NCBI GenBank assembly: GCA_963603285.1 | Contig: CAVCMG010000014.1 | Coordinates: 1-64,000 of the forward strand | DNA: 64,000 nt | Source: UBA11957 sp963603285 | Lineage (GTDB): Bacteria; Bacillota; Clostridia; Lachnospirales; Lachnospiraceae | Direction of reading: 5' to 3' | Shown: positions 50,586-58,888 of the stretch, piece after piece | Numbering within the stretch: position 1 is the first letter of the stretch | Layout of the letters: every line of letters begins with the position of its first letter | Position numbers and translations under genes: made by a program | Notes under the pieces: generated by a model | Databases searched by the model: none | What the model saw: only the letters and a program-made list of their open reading frames with translations | Told to the model about the DNA's origin: nothing

Positions 50586-50670
50586 TGCAGGAGATGGGAC
50601 TTGAACCCACACGGTCTTAACGACCACAGGCACCTGAAGCCTGCGCGTCTGCCAATTCCGCCACTCCTGC
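50586..50670 (-). tRNA. tRNA-Leu(CAG), copy 2
   Basis: Identical to copy 1, offset 434 bp, with the same seven-T run after its 3' end. Confidence 0.96.
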
Positions 50671-50713
50671 ACGTATTTATGAATGTCGGTTGCTTGCGTA
50701 ACCAACAAAGATA

Positions 50714-50742
50714 ATTATACAGGGGGAAAAATGAAATGTCAA
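50714..50742 (-). promoter_or_regulatory. Consensus promoter of tRNA-Leu copy 2
   Basis: Same TTGACA-17-TATAAT as for copy 1, at 434-bp offset. Confidence 0.9.
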
Positions 50743-50771
50743 GGAAAAATGAAAAAATATATAAGACGGAC

Positions 50772-50983
50772 GCTGCGGGTACGAAGGAGAGCGCCAGATA
50801 GATTTCTTCTCCAAAACAAGTGCAACGCAAAAATGAGCTACATGCTAACTACGACATAATCGCGCTCGCTAAAGCGGGCTCGCGCGAAGTCTCCGTAAGC
50901 ATGGGATCTCATTTCTTGCTAAGGGCGCACTTTGATCGTTTTGGAGAAGAAATCTATTTGGCGCTCTCCTTCGTACCCGCAGC
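50772..50983. repeat. 212-bp near-perfect palindrome in spacer 2
   Basis: Exact copy of the palindrome at 50338-50549, arms 50772-50817 and 50938-50983. No third copy exists, because the third unit ends just beyond the tRNA. Confidence 0.9.
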
Positions 50984-51019
50984 TGACTCCAAGAACCAAT
51001 CAGAAGGGTAAAAAAATAG

Positions 51020-51104
51020 TGCAGGAGATGGGACTTGAACCCACACGGTCTTAACGACCACAGGCACCTGAAGCCTGCGCGTCTGCCAATTCCGCCACTC
51101 CTGC
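51020..51104 (-). tRNA. tRNA-Leu(CAG), copy 3
   Basis: Identical tRNA body. Its upstream DNA differs from copies 1 and 2 from 51112 onward, so this is the copy next to unique sequence and may be the ancestral one. Confidence 0.96.
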
Positions 51105-51140
51105 ACGTATTCGTCGTTGCTCTCGCAACTGACAAGTGAT

Positions 51141-51169
51141 AGTATACATGGCGATCGGGAAAATGTCAA
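51141..51169 (-). promoter_or_regulatory. Promoter of tRNA-Leu copy 3
   Basis: On the minus strand TTGACA (51169-51164), 17-bp spacer, TATACT (51146-51141). The leader can form GTTGC/GCAAC. The sequence differs from the promoters of copies 1 and 2. Confidence 0.88.
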
Positions 51170-51210
51170 CAGTTTTTTTGAAAAAACTCTAATTTTTTAT
51201 GTTTTTGTAA

Positions 51211-51239
51211 TTGTAGCAAAAATAGATACGATTTATAAG
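51211..51239 (+). promoter_or_regulatory. Candidate promoter of the nitroreductase gene
   Basis: TTGTAG (51211-51216), 17-bp spacer, TATAAG (51234-51239). It would give a leader of about 120 nt. Confidence 0.45.
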
Positions 51240-51367
51240 AGGCTCAGGGGTACGGCAGATAAAAAGATATTGCCTCTGGGAATTGGGCGGAGAGTGTGGT
51301 AAGCTAAAACTAATTGTAAGCCATGTCGTTGCAGAAGATTATGGTTTGGAAAAAGGAGATATATTTT

Positions 51368-51958
51368 ATGGACAGTATAGAAAAGAGACGAAGTATCCGC
51401 AAATACACGGATCAGCCGGTGCCGAATGCCCTGATCCGGGCGCTTATCCGGGCGGCTTCGCTGGCGCCGTCGGCGAAGAACCGGCAGCCGTGGAAATATC
51501 TGGTGTATACGAAGCAGGCGAAGCGTGAGCTGTTACAGCATATGGCAGCAGGACTTGACCGGGAGAAAAATGGACAGGCTATCCTGCCGGAGTCAGCTTT
51601 CGGTATTCCGGATGCTTTTCACACGTTGAAGATTATGGAGGAGGCGCCGGTGCTGCTGGTGATTATGAACCCGGACGGCAGTTCGCCCTATGAGCCCATC
51701 GACACGGATCACAGAATGTCGGAGATCTGCGACAGCCTTTCCATTGGAGCTTCCGTCGAGAATATTCTCCTGCGGGCGACGGAGCTGGGGCTTGGGACAC
51801 TCTGGATCGCCAATACCTGCTTTGCGTACCCGGAGCTGATGGAGGCCATCGGCGAGCCGGGGCAGCTTGTCGGAGCCATAGCTGTGGGGTATCCGGCAGA
51901 GCAGCCACAGCAAAGACCGCGGAAACGGATGGAGGATATTCTGGAGTACAGGGAATAA
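51368..51958 (+). CDS. Nitroreductase-family flavoprotein
   Basis: FMN-dependent oxidoreductase of 196 residues that would reduce nitro or quinone-like compounds with NAD(P)H. The N-terminal FMN-phosphate motif KRRSIRKYTDQPV is followed by AASLAPSAKNRQPW, and the C-terminal half has the GLGTLWIANTCFAYPEL flavin-contact region. It has the small single-domain size of the family and lacks a ferredoxin domain. ATG 51368 follows AAAAGGAGA. It opens a group of redox and detoxification genes. Confidence 0.9.
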   Translation: MDSIEKRRSIRKYTDQPVPNALIRALIRAASLAPSAKNRQPWKYLVYTKQAKRELLQHMAAGLDREKNGQAILPESAFGIPDAFHTLKIMEEAPVLLVIMNPDGSSPYEPIDTDHRMSEICDSLSIGASVENILLRATELGLGTLWIANTCFAYPELMEAIGEPGQLVGAIAVGYPAEQPQQRPRKRMEDILEYRE

Positions 51959-52062
51959 GGAAAATTGGCCGGATGACAGGAATATACTGTGGACAGAGAA
52001 ATTTCTGTGCAAATGCAGGGAATACATCGTGTCCGGAAAAAACAAAAGAATGGAGGCGTGGG

Positions 52063-52992
52063 ATGAAAAAGCAGTTTTTTGATACAGAAAAAGATGGTTT
52101 CTACGGAACCTATTATGAAAATCCAAATGGCTCGGACTGTGCGGTCATCGGCTTGTTTGGCGATGATCCCAACGATTATATGGCAAAGTGCGGGGCGAAG
52201 TGGCTGCATAAAAACGGTGTGAATGTGCTTTGTACATCTCCGGGGAAGAAAAATTACAGCCATGTGAATTACCCGTTGGAAAGGATCGAAACGGCCATAC
52301 AGTGGCTGCAAAGCCATGGAAATAAGAAGATCGGTATTATGGGAATGAGTACTGCGGGTATGGATGCCCTTGTCGCAGCCTCTTATTTTTCGGATATTAC
52401 CCTGACCTTCGGGCTTACAGCCAGTGATTTCGTATGGCAGGGTTTTGAACAGGGGAAAAAGGACGGCTGCCGGGAATGGCCGATTCCTGGGGCGTCCACA
52501 CTTTCCTGGAAAGGAGAGCCCCTTCCCTATATGCCCTTTGTGTATGAGCATCCGGTGTACTGGCAGAAGGTGGAGGAAGAGACAAAAGGCTCCGGCGATA
52601 TAGAGCGCAGCACCTGTCTGTTTATTGATTCGGAGAAGGCCAGAGCGCATACGGAAGAGGAAATGATCAAGGTGGAGAAGATCAAAGGACGGCTGTATCT
52701 TGTGGGCGCGGATGATGATTCCTTCTGGGAAGCCGGCAAATATATCCGCCGCATGGACAAACGGTTACAGGAGCGTCCCCACACATGCCAGTATGTACCG
52801 CTCGTGTATGAGCATGGCACCCATTTCGTTCTGCCGGAATCGATGCTGCGCATGGCGTTGCCGGTAGGCTTGAAATTCGTCATGCGCTTTATTTTCCGGG
52901 CGGCAAAGGAATATCCGAACGAATGTGAAGCAACCAGAAAGGATATAGACAGAAGGCTTTCGGCGGCTTTGCAGGAATGGCGGGAAGAGTAG
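52063..52992 (+). CDS. BAAT/acyl-CoA thioesterase-type alpha/beta hydrolase
   Basis: A 309-residue alpha/beta hydrolase. The nucleophile elbow is GMSTAG (S96), the acid residue lies in VGADDDSFW, and the histidine is in YEHGTHFVLPESM. The spacing resembles the bile acid-CoA:amino acid N-acyltransferase / acyl-CoA thioester hydrolase C-terminal domain, here without the N-terminal domain. The acyl substrate is unknown. No signal peptide is present, so it should be cytoplasmic. ATG 52063 follows GGAGGCG; an in-frame start at 51973 lacks a ribosome site. Confidence 0.82.
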   Translation: MKKQFFDTEKDGFYGTYYENPNGSDCAVIGLFGDDPNDYMAKCGAKWLHKNGVNVLCTSPGKKNYSHVNYPLERIETAIQWLQSHGNKKIGIMGMSTAGMDALVAASYFSDITLTFGLTASDFVWQGFEQGKKDGCREWPIPGASTLSWKGEPLPYMPFVYEHPVYWQKVEEETKGSGDIERSTCLFIDSEKARAHTEEEMIKVEKIKGRLYLVGADDDSFWEAGKYIRRMDKRLQERPHTCQYVPLVYEHGTHFVLPESMLRMALPVGLKFVMRFIFRAAKEYPNECEATRKDIDRRLSAALQEWREE

Positions 52993-53068
52993 GGTGTGCA
53001 TCGCACAAAATACAGAAGAAAAATGTTATAGTAAACACAGAGAAATCTGACAAAGGAGAGAATGTAGG

Positions 53069-53554
53069 ATGATACTGTTACAATTGATATTATACTGTCT
53101 TTTATTTGCTTTCCTGGTAAAATGTGCAGCGAGAAACAGCGGACTGAACTGTCTGTATTTTTATCCAAAGGAGTACATAGAAGAGGCGCAGAAACGGGGT
53201 CTTGCGGATAAAGATGCAACGATGAAGAAGGGAAAACGTTTTATGATCTTCTTCTGCATCGTGATATTTATTGCCCTGGTTATGATCATTGCCGTCTGGA
53301 ATCAGGTGACGGATTTCAAAACGGCTTATCTGCAGGCATATCTCTTCCTTGTGGTGATGAACTGGTTTGACGGAATCGTCATCGACAGACTGTGGGTAGG
53401 GCACGGCAAAATCTGGAAGATCGAAGGCATGGAAGACATGGCCTATGTTAAGCCGTGGAAATTTGTTCTGCAAAAGCGTGGGTTGGGGACGGTGCTGTAT
53501 CTGGTTATTGCGCTTGTGGTGGCCGGTATTGTGGTGCTGATCGGGAAAATCTGA
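53069..53554 (+). CDS. Small polytopic membrane protein, unknown function
   Basis: A 161-residue protein with four hydrophobic segments (about 3-18, 55-75, 85-104 and 135-158) and a conserved-looking loop with DRLWVGHGKIWKIEGMEDM. I do not recognise its family. An extended -10 (TG-T-TATAGT, 53024-53032) lies 36 bp upstream, and the ribosome site is AAAGGAGAG. It is flanked by a hydrolase and an aldo/keto reductase; no functional link is visible. Confidence 0.75.
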   Translation: MILLQLILYCLLFAFLVKCAARNSGLNCLYFYPKEYIEEAQKRGLADKDATMKKGKRFMIFFCIVIFIALVMIIAVWNQVTDFKTAYLQAYLFLVVMNWFDGIVIDRLWVGHGKIWKIEGMEDMAYVKPWKFVLQKRGLGTVLYLVIALVVAGIVVLIGKI

Positions 53555-53605
53555 TAAAATAAAAGTTTAAGGAAACAATAAGACAGAAAATAAGGAGGGA
53601 AGATC

Positions 53606-54598
53606 ATGTACACAGCATCGAAAGATCGTTATACATCTATGGCATACAACCGCTGCGGAAACAGCGGGCTGCTGCTTCCGAAGGTGTCTCTGGGACTGTG
53701 GCATAATTTTGGCGACACGGCAAATTTTGAAAATATGAAAAAGCTCTGTTTTACAGCGTTTGATCAGGGCATTACCCAGTTTGATCTGGCCAACAATTAT
53801 GGCCCCGAGCCGGGAAGTGCGGAGAAAAATTTCGGACGGATTCTGAAAGAGGATCTGGGTACATACCGAGACGAGCTGATTATAACGACAAAGGCCGGGT
53901 ATGTGATGTGGGACGGCCCTTACGGAAACTGGGGCAGCCGCAAATATCTGCTGGCCAGTCTGGATCAGAGCCTTGCGCGCATGGGACTTGAGTATGTGGA
54001 TATTTTCTATCATCACCGGATGGATCCGGAAACGCCGCTGGAAGAGACGATGGGCGCTCTGGCCAGTGCGGTGCGAAGCGGCAAGGCGATTTATGTTGGC
54101 TTGTCCAATTATGACGGTCCGACACTGAAAAAGGCGGCGGCTATTTTACAGGATATGCACTGTCCGTTTGTGATCAACCAGAACCGGTACTCCATCTTTG
54201 ACAGAACCGTGGAGAAGAATGGTCTGAAGGAGATGACTGGTGCATTGCAAAAGGGTCTGATTACATTCAGTCCACTGGCCCAGGGACAGCTGACCGACCG
54301 TTATCTGAACGGTATCCCGGAGGACAGCCGTATCCGTACGGACGGCAGATTTTTAAAGGAAAGCATACTGGATGCGCACCGGCTGGAGCAGATCCGGGCA
54401 TTAAATGATCTGGCTGCACAGCGTGGTGAGAAACTGGCGGACATGGCCCTTGGCTGGCTGCTGGCTCATAAGGAGGTCACCAGCGTACTGATCGGTGCGT
54501 CCAAACCGCAGCAGATCCTTGATAACGTGAAAGCGATTTCCTGTGCACCGTTTACGGAGGAAGAACTGAAGAAGATTGATGAGATCTCACTGAGTTGA
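53606..54598 (+). CDS. Aldo/keto reductase (YghZ-like)
   Basis: NADPH-dependent (beta/alpha)8-barrel reductase of 330 residues, closest in pattern to YghZ/Gpr-type enzymes that reduce methylglyoxal and L-glyceraldehyde-3-phosphate. The catalytic tetrad is visible: Asp in FDLANNYGPEPG with the Tyr, Lys in ITTKAGY, His in FYHHRMDP. The cofactor loop VLIGASKPQQI lies near the end. ATG 53606 follows AAGGAGGG. It may share a detoxification role with the next reductase. Confidence 0.9.
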   Translation: MYTASKDRYTSMAYNRCGNSGLLLPKVSLGLWHNFGDTANFENMKKLCFTAFDQGITQFDLANNYGPEPGSAEKNFGRILKEDLGTYRDELIITTKAGYVMWDGPYGNWGSRKYLLASLDQSLARMGLEYVDIFYHHRMDPETPLEETMGALASAVRSGKAIYVGLSNYDGPTLKKAAAILQDMHCPFVINQNRYSIFDRTVEKNGLKEMTGALQKGLITFSPLAQGQLTDRYLNGIPEDSRIRTDGRFLKESILDAHRLEQIRALNDLAAQRGEKLADMALGWLLAHKEVTSVLIGASKPQQILDNVKAISCAPFTEEELKKIDEISLS

Positions 54599-54612
54599 GA
54601 GCAAGAAATCCC

Positions 54613-54643
54613 TTGACCTAAAGTCAGATACAGGTTGTATACT
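54613..54643 (+). promoter_or_regulatory. Promoter with 19-bp spacer (MerR-type architecture)
   Basis: -35 TTGACC (54613-54618) and -10 TATACT (54638-54643) are separated by 19 bp instead of 17. The spacer begins after ACCT and contains AGGT as an outer dyad. Overlong spacers are typical of promoters activated by MerR-family regulators. No merR gene is in the neighbourhood. Confidence 0.55.
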
Positions 54644-54681
54644 ATCCCTTATATATAATGACGGAAAGGGAGTAGAAAACT

Positions 54682-55776
54682 ATGGAATATCGTAAATTAC
54701 CCCACGGTGAGGAAATGGTCAGTGTGATCGGTATGGGTTCCTCCGTTGTGGGTGAGCAGAAGGAAGCAGACATTATCCGTACAGTGGAATATGCACTGGA
54801 TGCGGGCATCAACTACTTTGATATGGCGGGCGGACATGCGTCGATCTTCCCGGCCTATGGCAAGGCATTAAAGGGCAGACGAAAGGATGCGATGCTGCAG
54901 GTACATTTCGGTGCGGATTATACGACCGGGGAATACGGCTGGACAACGAACCTTGACCGGGTGAAAAAGTCTGTGGACTGGCAGCTGCATCATCTGCAGA
55001 CGGACTATATCGATGTGGGATTTATCCACTGTCTTGATGAGGCATCGGATCTGGAAGCCTATGAAAAACATGGCATTCTGCAGTATATTCTGGATCTGAA
55101 ACGTCAGGGTGTGATCCATTATATTGGTCTGTCCACCCATGCGCCGCAGCTGGCCAATCAGGTGCTGGATATGCAGATTCTGGATATGATGATGTTTTCC
55201 ATCAATCCGATGTATGACTTTGGACAGGGTGATTTTGCCATCGGAGCGACCGGAGAGCGTATGGCGCTGTACAGACGCTGTGAAAAAGAGGGCGTAGGCA
55301 TCTCGGTCATGAAGCCCTTTAATGCGGGCCAGTTGCTGGATGCAAAAAAGTCGCCGTTCCATCAGGCGCTGACTCCGGCACAGTGTATCCAGTATGCGCT
55401 GGACAAGCCGGGTGTGCTGACCGTTGTGGGTGGCCCGGGCAATGTGGAGCAGTTAAAGGGAATCCTGCAGTTTAATGATACGACACCGGAGGAACGGGAT
55501 TATTCTGTGATCGGCTCCTTTACGCCGGATGATTCTGTGGGCAAGTGCGTATATTGCAGACATTGCCACCCCTGTCCGGCGGGGCTTGAGATTGCATTGA
55601 TCAATAAATACTATGATCTGGCACAGCAGGGGGACATCCTGGCAAAAGAGCATTATCTGACATTAAACAAGCATGCTTCCGACTGTATCGCCTGTGGACA
55701 CTGCAATAAGCGATGTCCATTCCATGTGAAGCAGCAGGAGAGAATGGAAGAGATCAAAACATATTTTGGTAAATAA
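54682..55776 (+). CDS. Aldo/keto reductase with C-terminal 4Fe-4S domain
   Basis: A 364-residue fusion. The AKR barrel (about 1-275) carries YFDMAGGHA where most AKRs have the Tyr motif, so the catalytic Tyr is not in its usual context, and HFGAD replaces the Lys motif. The C-terminal domain has CVYCRHCHPCP and CIACGHCNKRCP, two ferredoxin-like cysteine clusters. Proteins of this kind are widespread in anaerobic Firmicutes and poorly characterised; electron transfer from ferredoxin instead of NADPH is plausible. The upstream promoter has MerR-type spacing. ATG 54682 follows AAAGGGAG. Confidence 0.88.
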   Translation: MEYRKLPHGEEMVSVIGMGSSVVGEQKEADIIRTVEYALDAGINYFDMAGGHASIFPAYGKALKGRRKDAMLQVHFGADYTTGEYGWTTNLDRVKKSVDWQLHHLQTDYIDVGFIHCLDEASDLEAYEKHGILQYILDLKRQGVIHYIGLSTHAPQLANQVLDMQILDMMMFSINPMYDFGQGDFAIGATGERMALYRRCEKEGVGISVMKPFNAGQLLDAKKSPFHQALTPAQCIQYALDKPGVLTVVGGPGNVEQLKGILQFNDTTPEERDYSVIGSFTPDDSVGKCVYCRHCHPCPAGLEIALINKYYDLAQQGDILAKEHYLTLNKHASDCIACGHCNKRCPFHVKQQERMEEIKTYFGK

Positions 55777-55829
55777 CAGGCTGTTACATTTTTTAATGAA
55801 CAGCAGACAAATATGGTGTATACTTGAAA

Positions 55830-55869
55830 CACGGATACCTGTAAAATTCAACAGGTATCCGTGAATTTT
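55830..55869 (+). terminator. Hairpin terminator or attenuator before the UvrA-like gene
   Basis: Perfect 13-bp stem CACGGATACCTGT (55830-55842) / ACAGGTATCCGTG (55851-55863), then AATTTTTT. A -10-like TATACT (55819-55824) just upstream would place the hairpin at the very start of the uvrA2 transcript, whose ribosome site follows at 55880. It can end the reductase transcript and might attenuate uvrA2. Confidence 0.75.
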
Positions 55870-55890
55870 TTGAATAATGGAGGAAAATCC

Positions 55891-58386
55891 ATGGATAATA
55901 CAGACAGTGCACCAAAATGGATCAAAATCCGCGGTGCTCGTGTACATAACCTGAAAAATATAGATGTAGATGTTCCCCTGCACCAGATCGTAGGGATTGT
56001 CGGTGTTTCCGGTTCGGGAAAATCGTCGCTGGCGTTGGGGGTCGTCTATGCGGAAGGCTCAAGACGGTATCTGGAATCGCTGTCAACCTATACCAGACGG
56101 CGGATGACCGGTGCGGCGAAGGCACAGGTGGATGAGATTCTGTATGTGCCGGCGGCACTGGCGCTGCACCAGAGACCGGGTGTACCGGGCATCCGCAGCA
56201 CCTTTGGTACAGGCACAGAGCTGTTAAACAGTCTGCGGCTGATGTATTCCCGGCTGGCCAGCCACAGATGTCCGAATGGGCATTATGTCGAACCGACGCT
56301 GGCTGTGGCAGCAGAACAGCCCATCTACTGTCCGGTGTGCGGAGAAAGAGTACTGCCGCCGAGTGCGGAGCAGCTGGCCTTTAACAGCCAGGGCGCCTGC
56401 CCGGAATGCAGTGGTACGGGACTGGTACGGACCGTAGATCTGGACAGCCTGGTCCCGGATGAATCGCTGTCGATCGATGAAGGCGCGGTGCGGCCGTGGC
56501 AGACGCTGATGTGGTCGCTGATGAAGGATATTGCAAGAGATCTGGGCGTGCGCACGGATGTACCGTTCAAGGAGCTGACGCCGAAGGAGCGGGATATTGT
56601 CTTTCATGGCGCGCCGGTCAAAAAGCATATGATCTACCAGAATAAGACCAGCGGTGCGGCCGGGGAGATGGACTTCACGTATTTTAATGCAGTGTATACG
56701 GTCGAAAACGCCCTTTCCAAAGTGAAGGATGAAAAGGGCATGAAGCGTGTGGAAAAATTTCTGCGGGAGGATATCTGCCCGTCCTGTCATGGCAGTCGTC
56801 TGAACGAGGCGGCGAGAGCGCCAAAGCTGAAAGGTCTGACGTTGGATCAGGCGTGCCGGATGACGCTGACCGAGCTGGTGGACTGGGTGCGGAGCGTGCC
56901 GGAATCTCTGCCGGAAGCCATGCGGCCAATGGCGGAGAGTATCTGCGAATCCTTTCTGACTGTGGCTAAACGGCTGATGGATCTGGGACTTGGGTATCTG
57001 ACACTGGATCGCGCAGCATCCACGCTGTCTACCGGAGAACGTCAGCGGATGCAGCTGGCCCGGGCGGTCAGAAACCGTACAACCGGGGTGCTGTATGTGC
57101 TGGATGAGCCGTCGATCGGTCTGCATCCGTCCAATATCACCGGGCTTCACGGTGTGATGCACGATCTGATCGCTGACGGCAATTCGGTACTATTGGTGGA
57201 TCACGATACACAGATTCTTTCAGAAGCGGACTGGATCATTGAGATGGGCCCGGAAGCCGGAGCCGGTGGCGGGCATGTGATCGCAGAGGGCACGGTACAG
57301 GATATTGAGAAAAATCCGGCATCCATGATCGGGCCGTTTCTGGCAGAGACAGCGGACACCCACATGCGAAACAGATGCACAGTGAGAGAAATATTCTCAC
57401 ATGGACGCATCCATCTGTCTACGGACAGTATCCATACGGTTAAGCCGCTGGAGGTGGATATTCCCAAAGGGCGGCTGACCGTGATCACCGGTGTTTCTGG
57501 TTCGGGAAAAACGACGTTAATTCTGGAAAGTCTGCTGCCAGGACTGGAAGCCCATATACAGGGAACGAAACTGCCGGAGCATGTCAAAGCTGTAGAGGCA
57601 GACGGGATCGCTCATGCAAAACTGATCGATGCGACGCCGATCGGCATCAATGTGCGTTCTACAGTAGCCACCTATGCCAACGTGCACGATGAGCTGCGGA
57701 AAAAATTTGCCCGGACGGAGGATGCAAAAGCGCGAGGCTACAAAGCCGGGGATTTTTCCTACAATACGGGAAAGCTGCGCTGCCCGGTATGTGACGGTAC
57801 GGGACAGATCAGTCTGGATGTGCAGTTTTTGCCGGATGTGGATATTCCCTGTCCGGAGTGCGGGGGTTCCCGTTACAGTAAGGCAGCAGAAGAAGTGTAT
57901 TATACAAATAAGCAAAAGGAACGCTACAGCCTGCCACAGCTGATGGAGATGGACGTCAATACGGCGATCCGGGCCTGCGAGGGTCTGAAAACGGTGCAGC
58001 AGCGTTTGGAAGTATTGCAGCATCTGGGTCTTGGTTATCTGACACTGGGCGAAGAAACGCCGAGCCTTTCTGGGGGTGAGGCACAGCGGCTGAAGCTGGC
58101 CAGCGAGATGGGCAAAGGCCAGGAAGACAGCGTGTTTATCTTTGATGAGCCGACGATCGGCCTGCATCCGCTGGATGTACAGACGCTTTTGCGGGTTTTT
58201 GAGACGCTGGTAGAAAACGGTGCAACGGTGCTGGTGATCGAGCATGATCTGGATGTGATGCGAAATGCCGATTATATCATCGACATGGGGCCTGGCGGCG
58301 GCGAGGCCGGTGGTCGTATCGTGGCAGTCGGAACGTCGGAGCAGATCCGGGAAAATCCGGAGAGTGTGACGGGACGGTATCTATAA
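55891..58386 (+). CDS. UvrA2-like ABC ATPase
   Basis: An 831-residue UvrA paralogue, about 110 residues shorter than the canonical UvrA at 33771. The loss falls in the region that binds UvrB. Two ABC units remain: Walker A GVSGSGKSSLA and GVSGSGKTTL, signatures LSTGERQRMQLA (variant Thr for Gly) and LSGGEAQRLKLA. Zinc modules CPVCG / CPECSGTG and CPVCDGTG / CPECGG are present. UvrA2-type proteins are linked to tolerance of DNA-binding antibiotics (DrrC-like) instead of UvrB-dependent repair. ATG 55891 follows GGAGG. A terminator-like hairpin precedes it and a 20-bp-stem terminator follows. Confidence 0.9.
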   Translation: MDNTDSAPKWIKIRGARVHNLKNIDVDVPLHQIVGIVGVSGSGKSSLALGVVYAEGSRRYLESLSTYTRRRMTGAAKAQVDEILYVPAALALHQRPGVPGIRSTFGTGTELLNSLRLMYSRLASHRCPNGHYVEPTLAVAAEQPIYCPVCGERVLPPSAEQLAFNSQGACPECSGTGLVRTVDLDSLVPDESLSIDEGAVRPWQTLMWSLMKDIARDLGVRTDVPFKELTPKERDIVFHGAPVKKHMIYQNKTSGAAGEMDFTYFNAVYTVENALSKVKDEKGMKRVEKFLREDICPSCHGSRLNEAARAPKLKGLTLDQACRMTLTELVDWVRSVPESLPEAMRPMAESICESFLTVAKRLMDLGLGYLTLDRAASTLSTGERQRMQLARAVRNRTTGVLYVLDEPSIGLHPSNITGLHGVMHDLIADGNSVLLVDHDTQILSEADWIIEMGPEAGAGGGHVIAEGTVQDIEKNPASMIGPFLAETADTHMRNRCTVREIFSHGRIHLSTDSIHTVKPLEVDIPKGRLTVITGVSGSGKTTLILESLLPGLEAHIQGTKLPEHVKAVEADGIAHAKLIDATPIGINVRSTVATYANVHDELRKKFARTEDAKARGYKAGDFSYNTGKLRCPVCDGTGQISLDVQFLPDVDIPCPECGGSRYSKAAEEVYYTNKQKERYSLPQLMEMDVNTAIRACEGLKTVQQRLEVLQHLGLGYLTLGEETPSLSGGEAQRLKLASEMGKGQEDSVFIFDEPTIGLHPLDVQTLLRVFETLVENGATVLVIEHDLDVMRNADYIIDMGPGGGEAGGRIVAVGTSEQIRENPESVTGRYL

Positions 58387-58440
58387 AAAATGCAGAGGAC
58401 TTTTTCTGTATTGTGTATATGAAAAGGTCCTCTGCATTTT
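58387..58440 (+). terminator. Strong terminator after the UvrA-like gene
   Basis: A 20-bp stem (58387-58406 with 58421-58440) containing TGCAGAGGAC/GTCCTCTGCA and one T-G pair, with a 14-nt loop and T-rich end. It begins directly at the stop codon. Confidence 0.88.
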
Positions 58441-58463
58441 GTCTTGTTATAAAAGTTTTGCAG

Positions 58464-58511
58464 GTACGCACTTTTTTAAAACTGTACATGCAAAAATGAA
58501 TGTGCTATGCT
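58464..58511 (+). promoter_or_regulatory. hxlR promoter with operator-like GTAC dyad
   Basis: GTACGCACTT (58464-58473) is followed by a T/A-rich centre and GTAC (58484-58487). The latter overlaps the -35 TGTACA (58483-58488) of an extended -10 promoter (TGC then TATGCT, 58503-58511). The 10-mer recurs inverted upstream of the macrodomain gene. Confidence 0.6.
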
Positions 58512-58531
58512 TATCCGGGAGGTACGTGTAT

Positions 58532-58858
58532 ATGAAGAAAAAAGACGAATTACCGGCATGCCCGGTGGCAACAGCAGTGGCCTTGATCGGTGGAAAATGG
58601 AAGCTTCTGATCCTTCGGAATCTGAAAGCACGGCCATGGCGCTTCAATGAATTGCAGAGAGATCTGGACGGGATATCCCAGAAGGTATTAACAGACAGCC
58701 TGCGCCAGATGATCGATGACGGGCTGGCCTATCGGAAGGATTATCAGGAGATGCCGCCACGGGTGGAATACGGACTGACAGATCTGGGAAAAGAGATGCT
58801 GCCAATCATCGACGCACTTGCAGATTTCGGAACGTATTATAAATCTGTCATAAAGTAG
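58532..58858 (+). CDS. HxlR-family transcriptional regulator
   Basis: A 108-residue winged-helix regulator. It starts CPVATAVALIGGKWKLLILRNL, the HxlR hallmark with Cys near the N-terminus (here residue 9), followed by RFNELQRDLDGISQKVLTDSLR and the wing YRKDYQEMPPRVEYGLTDLG. In relatives such as YodB and HypR this N-terminal Cys senses quinones, disulfide stress or aldehydes. It should bind as a dimer to the GTAC-containing sites on both sides of its gene. ATG 58532 follows GGGAGG. The macrodomain and sirtuin genes follow in the same direction. Confidence 0.92.
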   Translation: MKKKDELPACPVATAVALIGGKWKLLILRNLKARPWRFNELQRDLDGISQKVLTDSLRQMIDDGLAYRKDYQEMPPRVEYGLTDLGKEMLPIIDALADFGTYYKSVIK

Positions 58859-58888
58859 GTGCTGTACGAAATTCCTGTGGTAACAAAT

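Larger units (their letters stand above)
50142..51111. repeat. Tandem repeat: two full 434-bp units plus a 102-bp third copy
   Basis: Unit 1 is 50142-50575, unit 2 is 50576-51009, and a third partial copy is 51010-51111, which stops just after the tRNA. Every landmark recurs at exactly 434-bp offset, and I saw no difference between units 1 and 2. Each unit holds tRNA-Leu(CAG), its own promoter and a 212-bp palindrome. The identity implies recent duplication or ongoing gene conversion. Confidence 0.92.

Noticed and set aside
50386..51011. Two identical 63-codon ORFs (50386-50577 and 50820-51011) plus minus-strand ORFs across the tRNA-Leu spacers
   Set aside because: They follow from the palindrome and from reading across tRNA genes; no ribosome site and no independent coding signal.
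50142..51111. CRISPR array
   Set aside because: Units are 434 bp and contain tRNA genes; there are no short spacers and no cas genes.
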